A DNA stretch of 64,000 bases from CBFFRJ01 sp051486985 (GTDB lineage: Bacteria; Pseudomonadota; Gammaproteobacteria; Enterobacterales; Enterobacteriaceae), in assembly GCF_051486985.1 (NCBI RefSeq), contig NZ_JAHVDV010000027.1:9211-73210 (forward strand), read 5' to 3'. Position numbers and translations under genes: made by a program. A model generated the notes under the pieces. It made no database searches, had not been told where the DNA came from, and worked only from the letters and a program-made list of their open reading frames with translations. Below, piece by piece: positions 1 to 8,570 of the stretch. The number at the start of each line of letters is the position of its first letter. Within the stretch, counting starts at the first letter, position 1.

Positions 1-2
1 TC

Positions 3-797
3 ACTCATGCAGACGAACCGCTTCTGAGCGCGGTGCCGCCGGTTAGCGTTCCCCGCCCAGAGGCGCCGTCAGACGAGGTTGTTGCCCCCGTTACGCCGCC
101 GCCTCCGCCAGCGGTCGAGCAAACCGCACCGGTTAAACGTCGTCGTTATGGTGTCTGGGCACTGCCCATTGCTGCCGCCGTAGCGGTGGCGGTTGCAGCA
201 CCCCTTGTGCTTAAGCAGCAGAACAGCGCACCGGTTGCGCGCTCTGTCATTGAGCAGACGGCGAGCGCGCCTGCACCTGCGCCCGTGGTAGCGCCAGTCG
301 CCCCGCCCACCGTGCTCTCAGCAACCCTGCCATTGCATCAGGCTGAAGTCGTCGAACCGGTTGTGGAAAAAGCCGAACCGGCGCGTAAACCTGTGGTTAT
401 TGCGGCCATCCCGAAAGACGCACTGGTGATGGATGCACAACAAATCAAAACCGGGGCGACGCGTTTTCTAAACGGTAACTGGCGCGTGGTCATGGATGTG
501 AAAGATGAGGCCACGGGTAAAGCACCGACTATCCGCTTCCAGATCCAGAACAATAAAGGGACGGCACGCATCATTCAGGGGAATAATATCTCCTGTCGTG
601 CAGAGCTGTTCTCGGGTTTACATGATACGGGCGTGCTGATGATCAAGAGCCGTAGTACGGCACGTTGCAGCGACGGCACCCGCTATCCGATGCCGGAAAT
701 CGCCTGTAAGGCAGGTAATAACGATGTCGCGGAATGCACGGCGCAATTTGATGCTAATACCCCCGTTTCCGTGACCTTCAGAAAAACAGGTGCCTGA
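3..797 (+). CDS. srfA: SrfA-like protein, 3' part only
   Basis: The reading frame is open from the first bases of the window, so the gene starts upstream and only its last roughly 264 codons are seen. The visible part has a Pro/Ala-rich stretch, a basic RRRYG turn followed by one hydrophobic segment (a single transmembrane helix near base 150-220), a second Pro/Ala/Val-rich linker, and a compact C-terminal domain from about base 425 onward with four cysteines. That build (cytosolic part, one membrane pass, periplasmic domain) fits SrfA of the Salmonella srfABC operon, an SsrB-regulated factor of unknown biochemistry. The assignment rests mainly on the unmistakable srfB and srfC that follow. 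The stop codon lies four bases before the srfB ATG, so the genes are cotranscribed. The true start cannot be given from this window. Confidence 0.75.
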   Translation, partial: THADEPLLSAVPPVSVPRPEAPSDEVVAPVTPPPPPAVEQTAPVKRRRYGVWALPIAAAVAVAVAAPLVLKQQNSAPVARSVIEQTASAPAPAPVVAPVAPPTVLSATLPLHQAEVVEPVVEKAEPARKPVVIAAIPKDALVMDAQQIKTGATRFLNGNWRVVMDVKDEATGKAPTIRFQIQNNKGTARIIQGNNISCRAELFSGLHDTGVLMIKSRSTARCSDGTRYPMPEIACKAGNNDVAECTAQFDANTPVSVTFRKTGA

Positions 798-801
798 TTT
801 T

Positions 802-3783
802 ATGCTGGTTAATCTTTGCGATTACAAACAGAGCGTCACCCTGATTGCCAACAGTGGCGTGCAGTTTCTCGATTTTGGCCTGACGCCACAGGAGTCGGCT
901 CAGAGCGGTCGGTTCGTGCGTAAAACGGCAAATGGCCCGCTCCTGCGACTGGATTACGATCTGGTTAACGAGCGGTACACCTTGCCGGGCCGTCATGGCA
1001 GTCAGCCCGAAGTCGTGAAGCCTGAAAGCACCCAGTCGCTGCACACCTCCCTTGCCATCCTGGATGGCATATGGCTGCCCATTCCGTTTCTGCGCTTTAA
1101 CCCGCCACGTACCTTCGTGGAGGGGCCGGACAACTGGGCGCGGGTACAGATCCGTAAACTCACTGCCCCGGACGGGGCCGGTAATACCCACCGTGTCACC
1201 CTTGCGCTGGACAGCCAGATCAACGGTAACTCCCCTTCGGCCCTTGCGCCGCAGGAAAACGACATTCTCAACGGCACACGTTTTTCGCTGGCCTGGCGCG
1301 ATGATGAGGTTGCCGACTTTCTTGATCAAACCTGGGTTGACGGCTGGTTGCGGGAAGCCTTTCTTCAGTACGCCAGCCAGAACGATACGCGCAGCGAGCG
1401 CGACATAGCGCAGGCGATGCGTGGCTTTGAATACCAGTCCCACTGGCTGAACCTGCTCACGCTGCTCGGCACACAGCTTCAGGTGCCGGAAGTAAAAATT
1501 GTCACCCACACCCTCAGTACCCCTGCGATCCCGGTTGATCTTATTCTCGACGTCGGTAACACCCATACATGCGGCGTTATCATCGAAGATCATGGCGATG
1601 CCAACGACGGTCTGCGCCAGACAGCGGAGCTTCAGGTTCGTTCTCTGAGCGAGCCCCAGTTCCTTAATGAGCCGCTGTTTACCAGTCGCCTTGAGTTCTC
1701 TGAAGCCCGTTTTGGCAAACAGCATTTCTCCGTAGAAAGCGGTCGTGAAGATGCTTTCGTCTGGCCGTCTATTGTTCGTGTCGGCGATGAAGCCCGTAAG
1801 CTGGCCATGCAGCGGTTGGGTACAGAGGGCAATAGCGGCATCTCCAGCCCGCGTCGTTATCTGTGGGATGAGACGCCAGTATTACAGGACTGGCGCTTTA
1901 GTCAGATGAACAGCAAAACCCAGCGCGAACCGCTGGCAACGGCGTTCCCGCTGATGAATCTGATGAATGATGAAGGTCAGCCGCTCTATACCCTGCCGCT
2001 GGACGAACGTCTGCCGGTCTTCTCGCCGCAGTACAGCCGCAGCACGCTGATGACCCATATGCTCTGCGAACTTCTGGCGCAAGCGCTCGGACAGATGAAC
2101 AGCGTGGCAACCCGCTTGCGGCTGGGTTTCCCGGCATCGCCCCGCCAGTTGCGTACCCTTATCCTTACGTTACCCTCAGCAATGCCTAAGCAGGAGCGTG
2201 AGATCTTCCGTCGCCGCATGTTTGAAGCGATAGCGATTGTCTGGAAAGCGATGGGCTGGCACCCGCAGGACGAGGACTTTGCTAACCGCAAACACCAGGA
2301 TAAGAGCGTGGTGCCGGTTCCGCGTATTCAGATGGAGTGGGATGAAGCCAGCTGCGGTCAGCTGGTGTGGCTCTATAACGAAGCCATTTCTCGCTATTCC
2401 GGCCAGACGGAAACCTTCTTTGCCGCTCAGGCGCGCCCGGACAGAGCAGAGCCCGAAGGGATGCCAGCAGGCCGCTCGCTACGGGTCGCCTCGCTGGATA
2501 TCGGTGGCGGTACTACCGATATGGCCATCACCCATTATCAACTGGACGATGGCACTGGCAGCAACGTCAAAATCACGCCGCAGCTGTTGTTCCGCGAGGG
2601 CTTTAAGGTAGCCGGCGATGACATTCTGCTGGATATTATCCAGCGCTGCGTCCTGCCCGCGATGCAAACGCAACTGCAAAAGGCTGGCATTACGGATGCG
2701 GCCTCCCTGATGGCAACCTTGTTCAGTGATTCAGGTCGCATTGATACGCAGGCAATTTTGCGCCAGCAGACCACATTGCAGCTGTTTATGCCTGTCGGTC
2801 ATGCGATTCTGGCGGCCTGGGAAGAGAGCGATATCAACGATCCGTTAGCCGGTTTACATGCCACTTTTGGTGAATTGCTTACCCAGCGCCCTACCCGCAA
2901 TGTCATGAACTACTTAAGACAGGCTATCGATCATGCGCTCCCCTCTGGTTCACCGGAATTCGACGTACTCAGCGTCCCGCTTCAGGTTAATTTCCGGGAA
3001 TTGCAGGAGGCCATGCTCGCCGGGCAGTTCACTCTCACCGCCCCCTTACACGCGGTGTGCGAGGCTATCAGCCATTACTGCTGCGATGTCTTGCTGATTA
3101 TGGGCCGTCCGGGCTGTCTGCCAGGGGTGCAGGCGTTGATTCGTCACCTGCAACCTGTTCCGGTTAACCGGATGATCTGGCTTGATAAATACCGTGTACA
3201 TGAGTGGTATCCGTTCAGTCAGCAGGGCAAGATAGGCAACCCGAAATCCACAGCGGCAGTAGGCGCGATGTTATGCAGCCTGGCGCTCGATCTCCGTCTG
3301 CCGCGTTTTAACTTCAAAGCGGCAGACATTGGTGCCTACTCCACCGTGCGCTATCTCGGCGTGCTGGACAATGTGGTGAATACCTTGCGTGATGAGAATA
3401 TCTGGTATCACGACATCGATCTGGATAAGCCCAACGCCAAACTGGATGCCCGTCTGCACTTCCCACTGCGCGGCAATATTACGCTGGGATTCCGCCAGCT
3501 TGCCAATGCGCGGTGGCCTGCCACCCCACTCTATACGCTGAGTATCAACTCCGCCGAACTGGCAAAAACCATCGCCGGTGATGGCGTCCTGAATGTGCGT
3601 TTACAGTTTAGTGGTGGCAATAAGCATCAAGGACCGGAGTCCTTTATGCTTAGCGAAGCCTGGCTTCAGGATGGCACGCCGGTTCCTGCCGACGCGCTAA
3701 CCTTCAAACTGAATACGCTGGCCGATCGCCGCCACAGCGGCAGCCATTACTGGATCGACAGCGGGAGTGTGTACCTGAAATGA
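802..3783 (+). CDS. srfB: SrfB, Hsp70/actin-fold virulence-associated protein
   Basis: The 993-residue product matches the length and N-terminus (MLVNLCDYKQSV) of SrfB from Salmonella srfABC. Two glycine-rich phosphate loops typical of the actin/Hsp70 ATPase fold are visible: LDVGNTHTCGVI near residue 250 and LDIGGGTTDMAI near residue 566. This suggests ATP binding, although no function is proven. I chose ATG 802 over the in-frame GTG at 790 because known SrfB proteins begin at that methionine and the GTG overlaps the end of srfA. An AGG lies eleven bases upstream. The gene sits between srfA and srfC; its stop overlaps the srfC start by four bases (ATGA). Salmonella members are controlled by SsrB, and a Xenorhabdus srfABC locus has been reported as toxic to animal cells; whether either applies here is unknown. 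Confidence 0.9.
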   Translation: MLVNLCDYKQSVTLIANSGVQFLDFGLTPQESAQSGRFVRKTANGPLLRLDYDLVNERYTLPGRHGSQPEVVKPESTQSLHTSLAILDGIWLPIPFLRFNPPRTFVEGPDNWARVQIRKLTAPDGAGNTHRVTLALDSQINGNSPSALAPQENDILNGTRFSLAWRDDEVADFLDQTWVDGWLREAFLQYASQNDTRSERDIAQAMRGFEYQSHWLNLLTLLGTQLQVPEVKIVTHTLSTPAIPVDLILDVGNTHTCGVIIEDHGDANDGLRQTAELQVRSLSEPQFLNEPLFTSRLEFSEARFGKQHFSVESGREDAFVWPSIVRVGDEARKLAMQRLGTEGNSGISSPRRYLWDETPVLQDWRFSQMNSKTQREPLATAFPLMNLMNDEGQPLYTLPLDERLPVFSPQYSRSTLMTHMLCELLAQALGQMNSVATRLRLGFPASPRQLRTLILTLPSAMPKQEREIFRRRMFEAIAIVWKAMGWHPQDEDFANRKHQDKSVVPVPRIQMEWDEASCGQLVWLYNEAISRYSGQTETFFAAQARPDRAEPEGMPAGRSLRVASLDIGGGTTDMAITHYQLDDGTGSNVKITPQLLFREGFKVAGDDILLDIIQRCVLPAMQTQLQKAGITDAASLMATLFSDSGRIDTQAILRQQTTLQLFMPVGHAILAAWEESDINDPLAGLHATFGELLTQRPTRNVMNYLRQAIDHALPSGSPEFDVLSVPLQVNFRELQEAMLAGQFTLTAPLHAVCEAISHYCCDVLLIMGRPGCLPGVQALIRHLQPVPVNRMIWLDKYRVHEWYPFSQQGKIGNPKSTAAVGAMLCSLALDLRLPRFNFKAADIGAYSTVRYLGVLDNVVNTLRDENIWYHDIDLDKPNAKLDARLHFPLRGNITLGFRQLANARWPATPLYTLSINSAELAKTIAGDGVLNVRLQFSGGNKHQGPESFMLSEAWLQDGTPVPADALTFKLNTLADRRHSGSHYWIDSGSVYLK

Positions 3784-5951
3784 GTGCGAGCATGAACACA
3801 ACCCAGGCGCTTCGTGCATGGATCAATGAGAACCGCCAGCATTCTCCTTTGCTGGAAGATGATGCCGATGCGCTGCTGGCCCGTCTGACCGCCAGCGCGG
3901 CAGAAGAACATGCCCTGGATGAGGCCGCGCGTGCGCCCTGCACTGTCGGGCTTTATGGCCACTCCCAGGCTGCCAAAGCCCATCTGCTGGGTGCGCTCTG
4001 CCAGAGCGGCAACGGACGATTAAATGTTCAGCCTGGCGAGAAAACGCTGGATTATTTCACCCATATCAACCCCGGCCATATGCTGACCCGCATGGCGCTG
4101 CGCTTTAGCCGTCATCATGAGGCGGTGGATGAGAATTTCCCGCTGCGTCTGCGCCTCATCAGTGAAGCGGACCTGGTGCAGATTTTTATCGTTCACGCCC
4201 AGACGATGCCCGATCTGCGACGCGTGGAAAAGTCGGTGGCAGAAAATCGTATTGCTAAATGGCGTGCGTTGCGTCAGCCCAACCCCGTTCCGGGGTTAAT
4301 CGCTGAGGAGGTCGGGGCTATCGGTCGTTTCTGGCGTACCTGCGTGCCGGCATCCCAACAGCATCTGGATGATGCGCTCTGGTATGAACTTGCCTGCCTG
4401 CTGCCGTCGCTGGACTTGAGCGCCCGCGCCAGCGCCTGGTCTCTGTTATGGGGTGAACATCAGGAACTGACGCAGCTTTGGTTATCGCTGGCCCACACCC
4501 TGCATCAGACCGGTAATGCCGCTGAGCTTGCGGCACCGCTGAGCCTGCTGGTGGATAACTTCGCGCTGCCGACAGAAGGTTTCCTTACCCCCGCTGCTTC
4601 GTCCTTTGAAGAGGTCGCCAGCGAGGTGGTGGTGCACCCGTGGTCGCAGGCGCAACTGCAAAACGCAGTCAGTATTCCGTTATCCACGCTTGCCCTGCTG
4701 ACCAAAGAGCTGGTGCTTCCGGTCGAAGAGAGCGTGCTGGAGAATGTCGATATTCTTGATATTCCGACTCCGACCAGAGCAGAGGGTGATCCCTTATGGA
4801 ACAGTAAATGCCGCTGGTTACTCGACAGTTATCGCCAGTCTTTACAACCGGATGTCCTGCTCATCTGCAACGCTACCTCGCAACGCAGTGAGACATCAGC
4901 CACGGCCAGGGCACTACTGCACTGGGTGAAGGAGACGCAGTCAGGCCAGGAGGCCGCGCTTCCGGGTCTGGTCTGGACTATTACGCCACACGATGCGCGA
5001 TTTACCGGTGGGCAGAATCTTGACGAGGTTATTCAGCAACTGGTGGGCAAACCCGGCCAGCACTGGGGTACACTGCAGGCGCTGGATTCCAGCAGTCTGC
5101 AACGGGTGCTGGAATGGCTGGCGCAGGCCACCGCGCCTGCGCTTCGGCAAAATCGCCTTCATGCGCTGCGCGAGCGACATCATGCTGCTCTCCACGATCT
5201 CATGCAGGCCTGGGTGACAACACCGGCTAAAGAAAACAGTGCGCAAAAGGCCCGTGCCGAAGCCGTTGTGCGGGAGCTGCAGGCGCATGCTTCCCGTCAC
5301 GGGGAGCTGCTGGAGGGCATGATGCCGGACATGCAGCAGTTTGATAATTTATGGAAAGTGCAGCAACCGCGTGAAGAGCAGGTCAGCGGCCTGTTTAATG
5401 AAGCCATCGATCTCTTTGCTGAGTCGACGGATAACCGGGAGCAACTGCATACCTCACGCGATGTGGGCCAGCAGGCCCATGCCATGTGGGTGAATCATGT
5501 TCGCCAGTGGAGCCGTAACGATGATAATGCAGCCCGCCTGGGCGTAACGCCTACAACCCTGCGACAAATGGCTGAAATCGTGATTGTCTCCAGCTATCGC
5601 CTGGGGCTGCCGGAACAGTTGCAGAAAACCATGCAGCGCGACACCGCCTGCGCCGCGCAGTTGTATGCTGAAACGGGGAACTTTGTCGCCTGGCTTGGTT
5701 ATGCCGCCGTGAAGCCCTCTGAACGCCCTTCCAGCCGCGTGCTGAAGGGGACGCCTGTTTTCGTTTCGGCCCCGGTAGTGACGGGTGAACGTCTGACAAG
5801 ATTAGGTGATCAGCCGGTCCATGCGGCAACCCGCTATGTCTATGACTGGTTGGTGGCGTTGTACAGTCGCGCGGTTGAAAACATGGGGTACAGCCATCCG
5901 CTCGACGTTTCCACGACGGCGCGTAAGAAGCTCAAAGCCTTACTGCCATAA
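3780..5951 (+). CDS. srfC: SrfC-like putative effector/GTPase-like protein
   Basis: The 723-residue product is the third member of the srfABC operon and has the family's usual length. Residues 57-70 (GLYGHSQAAKAHLL) resemble a relaxed P-loop, so a nucleotide-binding domain of the dynamin/GTPase kind at the N-terminus is likely; the rest is mostly helical with no signal peptide. Translation is coupled to srfB by an ATGA overlap; a second methionine four codons in (ATG 3792) could also serve. SrfC is called a virulence effector in Salmonella, but its action is not established. The gene is followed at once by a strong hairpin, so it closes the operon. Confidence 0.88.
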   Translation: MSASMNTTQALRAWINENRQHSPLLEDDADALLARLTASAAEEHALDEAARAPCTVGLYGHSQAAKAHLLGALCQSGNGRLNVQPGEKTLDYFTHINPGHMLTRMALRFSRHHEAVDENFPLRLRLISEADLVQIFIVHAQTMPDLRRVEKSVAENRIAKWRALRQPNPVPGLIAEEVGAIGRFWRTCVPASQQHLDDALWYELACLLPSLDLSARASAWSLLWGEHQELTQLWLSLAHTLHQTGNAAELAAPLSLLVDNFALPTEGFLTPAASSFEEVASEVVVHPWSQAQLQNAVSIPLSTLALLTKELVLPVEESVLENVDILDIPTPTRAEGDPLWNSKCRWLLDSYRQSLQPDVLLICNATSQRSETSATARALLHWVKETQSGQEAALPGLVWTITPHDARFTGGQNLDEVIQQLVGKPGQHWGTLQALDSSSLQRVLEWLAQATAPALRQNRLHALRERHHAALHDLMQAWVTTPAKENSAQKARAEAVVRELQAHASRHGELLEGMMPDMQQFDNLWKVQQPREEQVSGLFNEAIDLFAESTDNREQLHTSRDVGQQAHAMWVNHVRQWSRNDDNAARLGVTPTTLRQMAEIVIVSSYRLGLPEQLQKTMQRDTACAAQLYAETGNFVAWLGYAAVKPSERPSSRVLKGTPVFVSAPVVTGERLTRLGDQPVHAATRYVYDWLVALYSRAVENMGYSHPLDVSTTARKKLKALLP

Positions 5952-5952
5952 A

Positions 5953-5989
5953 AAAATGACCCGGCCACTGAGGTGTGTCGGGTCATTTT
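5953..5989 (+). terminator. srfABC terminator, probably bidirectional
   Basis: A perfect 11-base inverted repeat (AAAATGACCCG / CGGGTCATTTT) encloses a 15-base loop directly after the srfC stop. The stem is flanked by T on one strand and A on the other, so it can end transcription of srfC and of the OrtT-like gene coming from the right. Confidence 0.85.
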
Positions 5990-6004
5990 CTTTACGCATT
6001 TCAT

Positions 6005-6178
6005 CTATAACAGAGAAAATGCCAGTGCCACCGGAAAGCTCAGGGGCCAGGTTGCGCCTATCAGTAGCGCGCTCAATGCTTTCATACGCCGGGTCTCTTT
6101 CGACAGAAACCACGTGCTCACTCCGGCCACCACTGCCATCACCGCATAAAAAACGAGCATCCAGAAATACAGGTCCAT
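6005..6178 (-). CDS. OrtT/GhoT-family small membrane toxin, second copy
   Basis: The 57-residue protein starts MDLYFWMLVFYAVM and carries the family pattern: an N-terminal helix, a WFLS turn with basic residues, and a second helix with ATWPLSFPVAL. OrtT and GhoT of E. coli have the same length and motif; they insert in the inner membrane and lower the proton-motive force. I chose ATG 6178 rather than the longer 73-codon frame because AGGAGG lies just upstream with good spacing and the family starts here. It lies 104 bases downstream of a second family member on the same strand. No GhoS-like antitoxin gene is near. Compared with the neighbour copy it has diverged in the loop (SKETRRMKALSALLIG), so the two may not be functionally identical. 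Confidence 0.8.
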   Translation of the reverse strand: MDLYFWMLVFYAVMAVVAGVSTWFLSKETRRMKALSALLIGATWPLSFPVALAFSLL

Positions 6179-6282
6179 CTTCTGCCTCCTTTCCGTGGAA
6201 AACATCTGCAGACCTATGTTGCACAAGAGTGCCTTTCTGTAATGTCTGCGCCGTCACGCATTGGCAGGAATAATGGAAAACA

Positions 6283-6456
6283 TCAGAAGATGGAGATCAG
6301 TAATGCCACGGGAAAACTCATGGGCCACGTCGACCCTACCAGAAACGCGCTCAGAAAACGGATGCGTTTGCGATCGCTGGAGAGAAACCAGGTAATCACT
6401 GAACAAATCAACGCCATAATAGCGTAAAAAACCAACATTTTTTGATAAAGCGTCAT
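6283..6456 (-). CDS. ortT: OrtT orphan membrane toxin
   Basis: The 57-residue product (MTLYQKMLVFYAIM...) is nearly the same as E. coli OrtT (YdcX): two transmembrane helices, the loop SSDRKRIRFLSAFLVG and the signature STWPMSFPVALL. E. coli OrtT is an orphan toxin that damages the membrane potential and slows growth under stress linked to the stringent response. I used ATG 6456; an upstream GTG (6465) would add only three residues. In E. coli ortT lies next to patD; here patD is about 2.8 kb away, separated by four unrelated small genes. The ribosome site is weak, which could keep expression low. Confidence 0.88.
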   Translation of the reverse strand: MTLYQKMLVFYAIMALICSVITWFLSSDRKRIRFLSAFLVGSTWPMSFPVALLISIF

Positions 6457-6586
6457 AGCCCGCACTAATATTTTGAAAACAAAACGACCGCAATATGCTC
6501 GTTTTGTTGACGCACATCAAGTTTTATTCACATAAAATGCGGTTTTTACAACGTAGATGTTAGCCAATGTAACCCTTTCGTCCAGG

Positions 6587-6910
6587 TCACGGCTTACTCC
6601 CGGGTGCTACGCTCGCCCGTCTGCCAGGCTGTGCACGCCAGGCTTTCACCATTTCCGGTGTGACCTCACTGACATAGCAGATAGGGGCGTAGCCGCCGGG
6701 TTTGCTCCAGGCGCTTCGCTTACCGCAAAGGCTACCATTTCGGGTTTGATTAAAGGGACAAGCACAGGGACCGGGATAGGCGGCAATAGAAACCTCAACA
6801 ATCCGCTTTTTAATTTGCTCATCGTTAATTGGCGTTACGGCATGGCTGTAGGCGGCAGCAAAAACACCAACTGTCACAAAAAAGATTGCCACCAGGTTTC
6901 TGTATCTCAT
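6587..6910 (-). CDS. Small secreted cysteine-rich conserved protein
   Basis: The 107-residue product has a clear signal peptide (MRYRNLVAIFFVTVGVFAAA, cleavage probably after the SHA near residue 24). The mature part contains a dense motif with four cysteines: CACPFN, SLCGKRSAWS, KPGGYAP and ICY. I recall this pattern from small periplasmic proteins of unknown role found sporadically in proteobacteria, but I cannot name the family. ATG 6910 is preferred over an upstream start because AGGA lies eight bases before it and the signal peptide begins there. The tail (RAQPGRRASVAPGSKP) looks disordered. It is a single gene between ortT and a divergent gene of unknown function. Confidence 0.65.
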   Translation of the reverse strand: MRYRNLVAIFFVTVGVFAAAYSHAVTPINDEQIKKRIVEVSIAAYPGPCACPFNQTRNGSLCGKRSAWSKPGGYAPICYVSEVTPEMVKAWRAQPGRRASVAPGSKP

Positions 6911-7187
6911 CGTCTGTCCTGTAGCAGAAGCATCCACGTTTTATTTCGATTATAAGGTAATCGGTCCTGATGACCTCGCGAACGACCGGCCTTGTTCTCA
7001 GGGCATAAACGTAGCGCGCGTTAATTTAACTTAAAGCTCAATATAATCAGTCATTCAACTTTTTGAATTAACCTGTACTGAGAATGTCTCATTATTTACG
7101 GCTTATCCCCCTGCTCTTCTTTAGCGCACAGGCAGCATTTTTGATATTCTTTACGGGTAAGAAATCATTTTATACAGGGTTAATGCT
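6911..7187. other. AT-rich divergent intergenic region
   Basis: This 277-base stretch separates two divergent small genes and is richer in A+T than the surroundings. It should hold both promoters. A TTGATA lies about 45 bases before the start at 7188, but I see no convincing paired -10 box, operator or small ORF with a ribosome site. Confidence 0.4.
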
Positions 7188-7628
7188 ATGCAAAAGTTTG
7201 ACGATCTGTGGCATGCCATAGAATTACGAGTGTGTGAAAACAATGACATCACACACGAGGATATGACCAACGACGACAGCGTAAGGGGTAACGCCGCCAA
7301 ACAGCGCATCGCACATATTTTCATTCTGGAAGTTCTGCTCTCACGCCACCGTGAAAAATATGCCAGCCCTTATGTCTCGCTGGCTGGTGAGGAAGCGCTT
7401 TACCACCTTATTTTTAAGCGTACCGGCTGGAAACCCTTTGAAGTTAAACAGCTCTCTTTCAGCGACGCTATGTTTGTTATCTCTGAACTCTTTCGCGAAG
7501 AGAACCTGCCTGCTGATGTACGCGGCATCCTGCGTGCCAACGGCTTACGCGATCAGCCTTATTCCTTATATGATTTCTCAGAAAAGGACTGGGCACCACG
7601 GGAAAATGAAAATATCCTGAAACGATAG
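7188..7628 (+). CDS. Hypothetical acidic cytosolic protein, 146 aa
   Basis: The reading frame starts at ATG 7188 and ends before a hairpin. The product (MQKFDDLWHAIELRV...) is soluble and acidic, with no signal peptide or membrane helix, and seems largely alpha-helical; the C-terminal part ends with an aromatic/acidic segment (YSLYDFSEKDWAPRE). I do not recognise the family. It faces a second unknown gene (7656-7991) across a shared terminator. Location between ortT and patD, where E. coli has nothing, suggests acquired DNA. An immunity or stress function is possible but only a guess. Confidence 0.6.
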   Translation: MQKFDDLWHAIELRVCENNDITHEDMTNDDSVRGNAAKQRIAHIFILEVLLSRHREKYASPYVSLAGEEALYHLIFKRTGWKPFEVKQLSFSDAMFVISELFREENLPADVRGILRANGLRDQPYSLYDFSEKDWAPRENENILKR

Positions 7629-7648
7629 CCTGCACATACTTATAATGT

Positions 7649-7669
7649 TAAGGGCTTATTTGGCCCTTA
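7649..7669. terminator. Short shared hairpin between convergent genes
   Basis: TAAGGGC and GCCCTTA form an inverted repeat with a seven-base AT-rich spacer. It lies just after the 7188-7628 gene and overlaps the last codons of the opposing gene, followed by a T-rich run on the + strand. Confidence 0.6.
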
Positions 7670-7991
7670 TTCTTTTGCCGCCATCAATATTCAGAATCTG
7701 ACTAATAACAGCAATACCCTGCCTGAAACTGGACATAAGCCCTGCCAGCGCATCTGTTTTTTGGGCAGTTAAATAAGAAATGGTGGATGCCTCCTCTCCT
7801 TCAGGCAAACTCTCTATCCGTGCAAAATGAAACTCTTCCCCTTCACAAAAATAGGTTTCAATCGGCAGCATATAACCAGCATGACCTGGAACTTCTGCGC
7901 TGTTGAACCAGGTAATGCTTTTCTGATCATCATCAACCGTCAAATACTCAGGCGCACCGCCGGGTATCAGTATCACCACTAACTTACTCAT
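7656..7991 (-). CDS. Hypothetical protein, 111 aa
   Basis: The product begins MSKLVVILIPGGAPEYLTVDD and is a small soluble acidic protein; residues 1-70 look like a beta-rich fold and residues 80-105 like an amphipathic helix. No signal peptide, metal motif or known domain is apparent. GGGGA precedes ATG 7991 at usable spacing. It is convergent with the unknown gene at 7188 and may belong to the same acquired segment. I cannot assign a function. Confidence 0.55.
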   Translation of the reverse strand: MSKLVVILIPGGAPEYLTVDDDQKSITWFNSAEVPGHAGYMLPIETYFCEGEEFHFARIESLPEGEEASTISYLTAQKTDALAGLMSSFRQGIAVISQILNIDGGKRIRAK

Positions 7992-8570
7992 TAAATTATC
8001 CCCAGCCCGATGAAAAAACGCGACATTATCAGTAGCAGGCCGTGACGATTCGTTGTCGGATCAATTAACTTAATATGACAATAAGGCCAGATAAGGTCTG
8101 TCTACGGTTCGTCTTGTTTTATATTTTATGAAACGCCTTAATACTGCTGGTGCAGGAAACGTACCATTAGAGATAAACTATCTTTACGTTTATTGACAGT
8201 AGCAAAAAGATAAATCGTGAGAATTACCGCAATATTTATATCGTTATTCGATTTTTGCAATAAAGCCGATAACGCTCCTATTACATTCTTGATGATATGG
8301 CCGGGTGCGTCATCACTGCCGGTGAAGCACCTGCTCTTTCACTCTCTTGAACCACTCTATCCCATCGCGTGGCCAGCGTCCGCCATGCTTTTCTTTCCCC
8401 TGACGTTCACTTGTAACAAGGGTGCAGACGAGGAAGCCTATAAAGTTTAAGAGCTTGAAAAGGACGACGACTGATACTTTAATGACACCGACCTGCCAGC
8501 TGTGCCGTTCCCGGGGCTAACGTTGCGGGTTTAACGGCCAAAGCGCATCAATAATAAAGAGAAATCAACC
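7992..8570. other. 579-base region without a supported gene
   Basis: The stretch is AT-rich at its left end. One open frame of 77 codons (8217-8450) has no ribosome site, a composition unlike the neighbours and no recognisable similarity. Just after it, around 8428-8475, a short acidic stretch interrupted by a TAA (EEAYKV then ELEKDDD) might be the decayed end of a former gene. The right end carries the leader of the 8571 gene. Confidence 0.4.

Noticed and set aside
778..1725. 315-codon frame antisense to srfB
   Set aside because: Entirely within a well-supported gene; a shadow frame from codon bias. The same holds for long antisense frames in patD, rlhA and narG.
8217..8450. Possible 77-residue protein
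   Set aside because: No ribosome site, odd composition and no recognisable similarity; kept only as a note in the gap description.
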